This document shows positions 57,235-64,000 of a stretch of DNA of 64,000 bases, piece by piece. Every line of letters starts with the position of its first letter. The stretch's first letter is position 1. The stretch lies in the NCBI RefSeq assembly GCF_018143015.1, contig NC_054741.1, forward strand, positions 57,303,048 through 57,367,047, written 5' to 3'. The stretch is from Lytechinus variegatus. Taxonomy: Eukaryota; Echinodermata; Echinoidea; Temnopleuroida; Toxopneustidae. The notes beneath the pieces are model-generated. The model saw nothing but the letters and a program-made list of their open reading frames with translations. It had not been told where the DNA came from and did not search any database. The position numbers were made by a program, and so were the translations under genes.

Positions 57235-57241
57235 TCAATAT

Positions 57242-61805
<4,564 letters not shown>

Positions 61806-62453
61806 CTGTGAACATGGGAAGGGGGGGCATAACATAAGATCACAGGAGATTAAAGGGGGAGTAAACTCTATACAAAGTTGATTTTAACAGATGCCAAAAA
61901 ATTAGTGTTACATATTATTAGAAGATAGTTTGACAAAAATCCATCAAAGGAAAAGTTACAGATCTTTTGTGATGTCTCATGTGAAGCAGCTGCCCAATTT
62001 GCTCATGAAAGTTCCATAAATTCCAATTTTTTTTAAGGTTCATAACTGAAATACCCTTTTCAATGAAGCATGAATGAAATAAGGTGTCTGATTGAATGTA
62101 GAGTGCAGAGGTAAGGTCATCTTCAATCTTCTGAGAAAAATAACATTTTAGGAAATTCTGAAGATTGTACATGAAAGTCTATCCTTCATTTGTTAATTTA
62201 AAATGTGTTGCATTTATCTACTATTCCAGAAAGATGTAGCTACACCTTGAATGCAAATCAAACTGCACAAATTTGGGAGAATGAATTCAGACAAGCTAAT
62301 TGCATATGAATATATTCAGTTGCTGCTGTGTTTATGGTGATCGATTGAAATTTGTCCACCTACCTATCTCCGTCTACCATGTAAACTTTGATTGTGATTG
62401 ACTGCGGAGCCCTTTTACTATGGTAGTTTAATGAAGTTATACATATCAGGACC

Positions 62454-62614
62454 CAGGAGAGTGTTTCATTAATATTTTTGTCCAACCAGAAGTCAGACCT
62501 GACAACTTTCCTTGATTGTGATTGGCCGGGATGCACTGTCACTATGGTAACTGTCAGATAAAATGGGACTTGTCGGATAAAAGGTCCGACAAGTCCTTTC
62601 ATGAAATGCTCCCA
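62454..62614. mobile_element. Short foldback MITE, gggag(c/t)gtttcat family (copy 2)
   Basis: Shares tgacaactttccttgatt, taactgtc(a/g)gata and acttgtcggataaaa with 40751-40908; ends gagagtgtttcat and atgaaatgctccc. Confidence 0.7.
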
Positions 62615-63175
62615 GATCTCAACTTCCAGTGAATAATGCAACTCAAATTTTAAAAAAAATGGCAAATTTGCACTTTAGATGCTTCTTAACTACATGAATT
62701 TTGATATACAAAAAAAAGGGTCCATTTCATTACCATTATAATAACAAATTAACACTAAAGGTTAAAAGCTACTGATATCCTTCAATCTGATTGGCTGATA
62801 AGTAAATTTGTTACGAAAAAATTGTGCATTTGTCATTATAACAAGTCTTCATAAAACAAGACCCAAATTGTATTTTTATTTGATGGGAATAAATAGGATT
62901 TAATAATCAATTTCTTGTGGTGAATAATACGCATCAATATCTCATTGGCATTGATTTAACTCCTAAGATAGGGTACCAGTCAGTCATAAAGCTGCTCGTA
63001 ACGTCCAAACAACACCAGCCATGCTTTAAATTGTGGATGAGTTCCAAACAGTTTCATGACACCCCCCCTCCTACACATTGACAATGGATGCATTTAGCCT
63101 AGGATATATTATTTTACTGAAAGAGGGAGCTTTATCTGATATTACTGTCAAATAAAACAAGGCAAAAGCGATATT

Positions 63176-63781
63176 GTGTCTCGCCCACGTATGAAAATAA
63201 TGTGACCTCTGACTACAGCATAACATGCAGGTCCCCCAAGTCCATCTACCATCCAAGTTTGGTTGAAAAGCACCTTACGGTTGCGGAGTTAGGTAAGGTT
63301 GACCTGAAAATGACCTTTGACCTTATCATGTGACCTCCGACTGCAGCATAACATGCAGGTCCCCCAAGTCCATCTAACATCCAAGTTTGGTTGAAAAGCA
63401 CCTTACGGTTGCGGAGTTAGGTAAGGTTGACCTGAAAATGACCTTTGACCTTATTGTGTGACCTCCGACTGCAGCATAACACGCAGGTCCCCCAAGTCCA
63501 TCCACCATCCAAGTTTGGTTGAAAAGTGACTTACGGTTGCAGAGTTAGGAGTCATAAGAGAGTCTTGCATGTAAACTTTAACGTTGACCTGAAAATGACC
63601 TTTGACCTTACCACGTGACCTCTGACTGCAGCCTAACACGCAGGTCCCCCAAGTCCATCTACCATCCAAGTTTGGTTGAAAAGTGACTTACAGTTGTGGA
63701 GTTATGTGTCATAAGGTTTGTGACGGACGGACGACATTTGGATCCCTAAGTCTCGCCTTCACCTCTGGTGGGCGAGACAAA
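63176..63781. mobile_element. Tandem-repeat-cored TIR element (pearl-like)
   Basis: Inverted ends gtgtctcgcccac and ggtgggcgagacaa enclose four units starting at 63201, 63329, 63457 and 63614. Units are 128, 128, 157 and about 112 bp, with phrases gcaggtcccccaagtccatc, aagtttggttgaaaa and gacctgaaaatgacctttga. Short inverted ends around a tandem core recall the pearl elements of bivalves; that link is inference. Confidence 0.7.
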
Positions 63782-64000
63782 AATCAGAAAATATCAATAA
63801 TTGAAGGTAAAAAATTTACCTGCTGGAGCAAAAGCAAAGAAACAGGAATTAATCCAGATTTTTTTTCAGAATTTCTTAAAGATAGGATCACATCTGAATT
63901 CCCTATACTTTATAACAGAGTTGTAAAAACAAATGATAAATCTAGTTTGAAATGTCTCTTACATTTCCCCAAAATATGAATAATTGGCAGGAATGCTTCA

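Larger units (their letters stand above)
45345..57241. other. Intergenic region between genes B and C
   Basis: Contains a tRNA-like SINE, an L1/Tx1-like LINE, a GC-bordered 2 kb element, foldback MITEs and another SINE. The remaining AT-rich sequence (51120-52760, 53330-54470, 54730-56640) shows no gene I recognise. The 51780-51960 part resembles a LINE 3' end (ggggccttcgccctacaag). Confidence 0.5.

Noticed and set aside
61852-64000. Upstream exons (exon 6 and earlier) of GGT-C
   Set aside because: No minus-strand stretch with the CPPPCSG or related motifs is present; they must lie outside the window.

Overview
The window is AT-rich, intron-rich animal DNA. The best fit is an echinoderm, probably a sea urchin. 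The reasons are the vertebrate-like gamma-glutamyltranspeptidase (GGT) proteins spread over about 11 short exons, the very high density of foldback/MITE elements, tRNA-type SINEs and LINE fragments, and the many simple repeats. The species call is inference; no search could be run.

The only host genes I can support are three GGT (glutathione hydrolase) paralogs in a head-to-tail array, all on the minus strand. Gene A (9461-23661) has 11 exons and about 569 residues. Gene B (29823-45344) has 11 exons and about 644 residues. Gene C (57242 to beyond the right edge) shows only its last five exons. Exon lengths from exon 3 to exon 10 are identical wherever copies can be compared (224, 199, 161, 147, 137, 188, 241, 114), and every splice junction read keeps phase. 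All seen copies keep the GGT catalytic elements: the nucleophile Thr in [19 protein letters not shown] and GGT. The main difference is at the N terminus. Gene A starts with a short signal-peptide-like segment. Gene B appears to have a Ser/Gly/Asp-rich cytoplasmic tail encoded by a minisatellite, followed by a longer type II membrane anchor.

Layout: 1-9460 is gene-free and holds a three-level nested transposon (673-1952) and several foldback elements. 9461-23661 is gene A. 23662-29822 is intergenic, with a satellite array split by a CR1/L2-like LINE. 29823-45344 is gene B, whose introns contain a LINE 3' piece, a tRNA-type SINE, a hammerhead-like motif pair, hAT-type MITEs and a 55-60 bp minisatellite. 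45345-57241 is intergenic, with a nearly whole L1/Tx1-like LINE, SINEs and a 2 kb GC-bordered element. 57242-64000 is the 3' part of gene C, with a MITE ending 7 bp from its stop codon, a 475 bp hairpin element next to a splice donor, and a tandem-repeat (pearl-like) element.

The enzymes would act at the cell surface or outside the cell, cleaving glutathione and gamma-glutamyl conjugates. Nucleotide identity between genes A and B is patchy (2 of 137 bases differ in exon 7, about 35 of 147 in exon 6), which suggests gene conversion inside the array.
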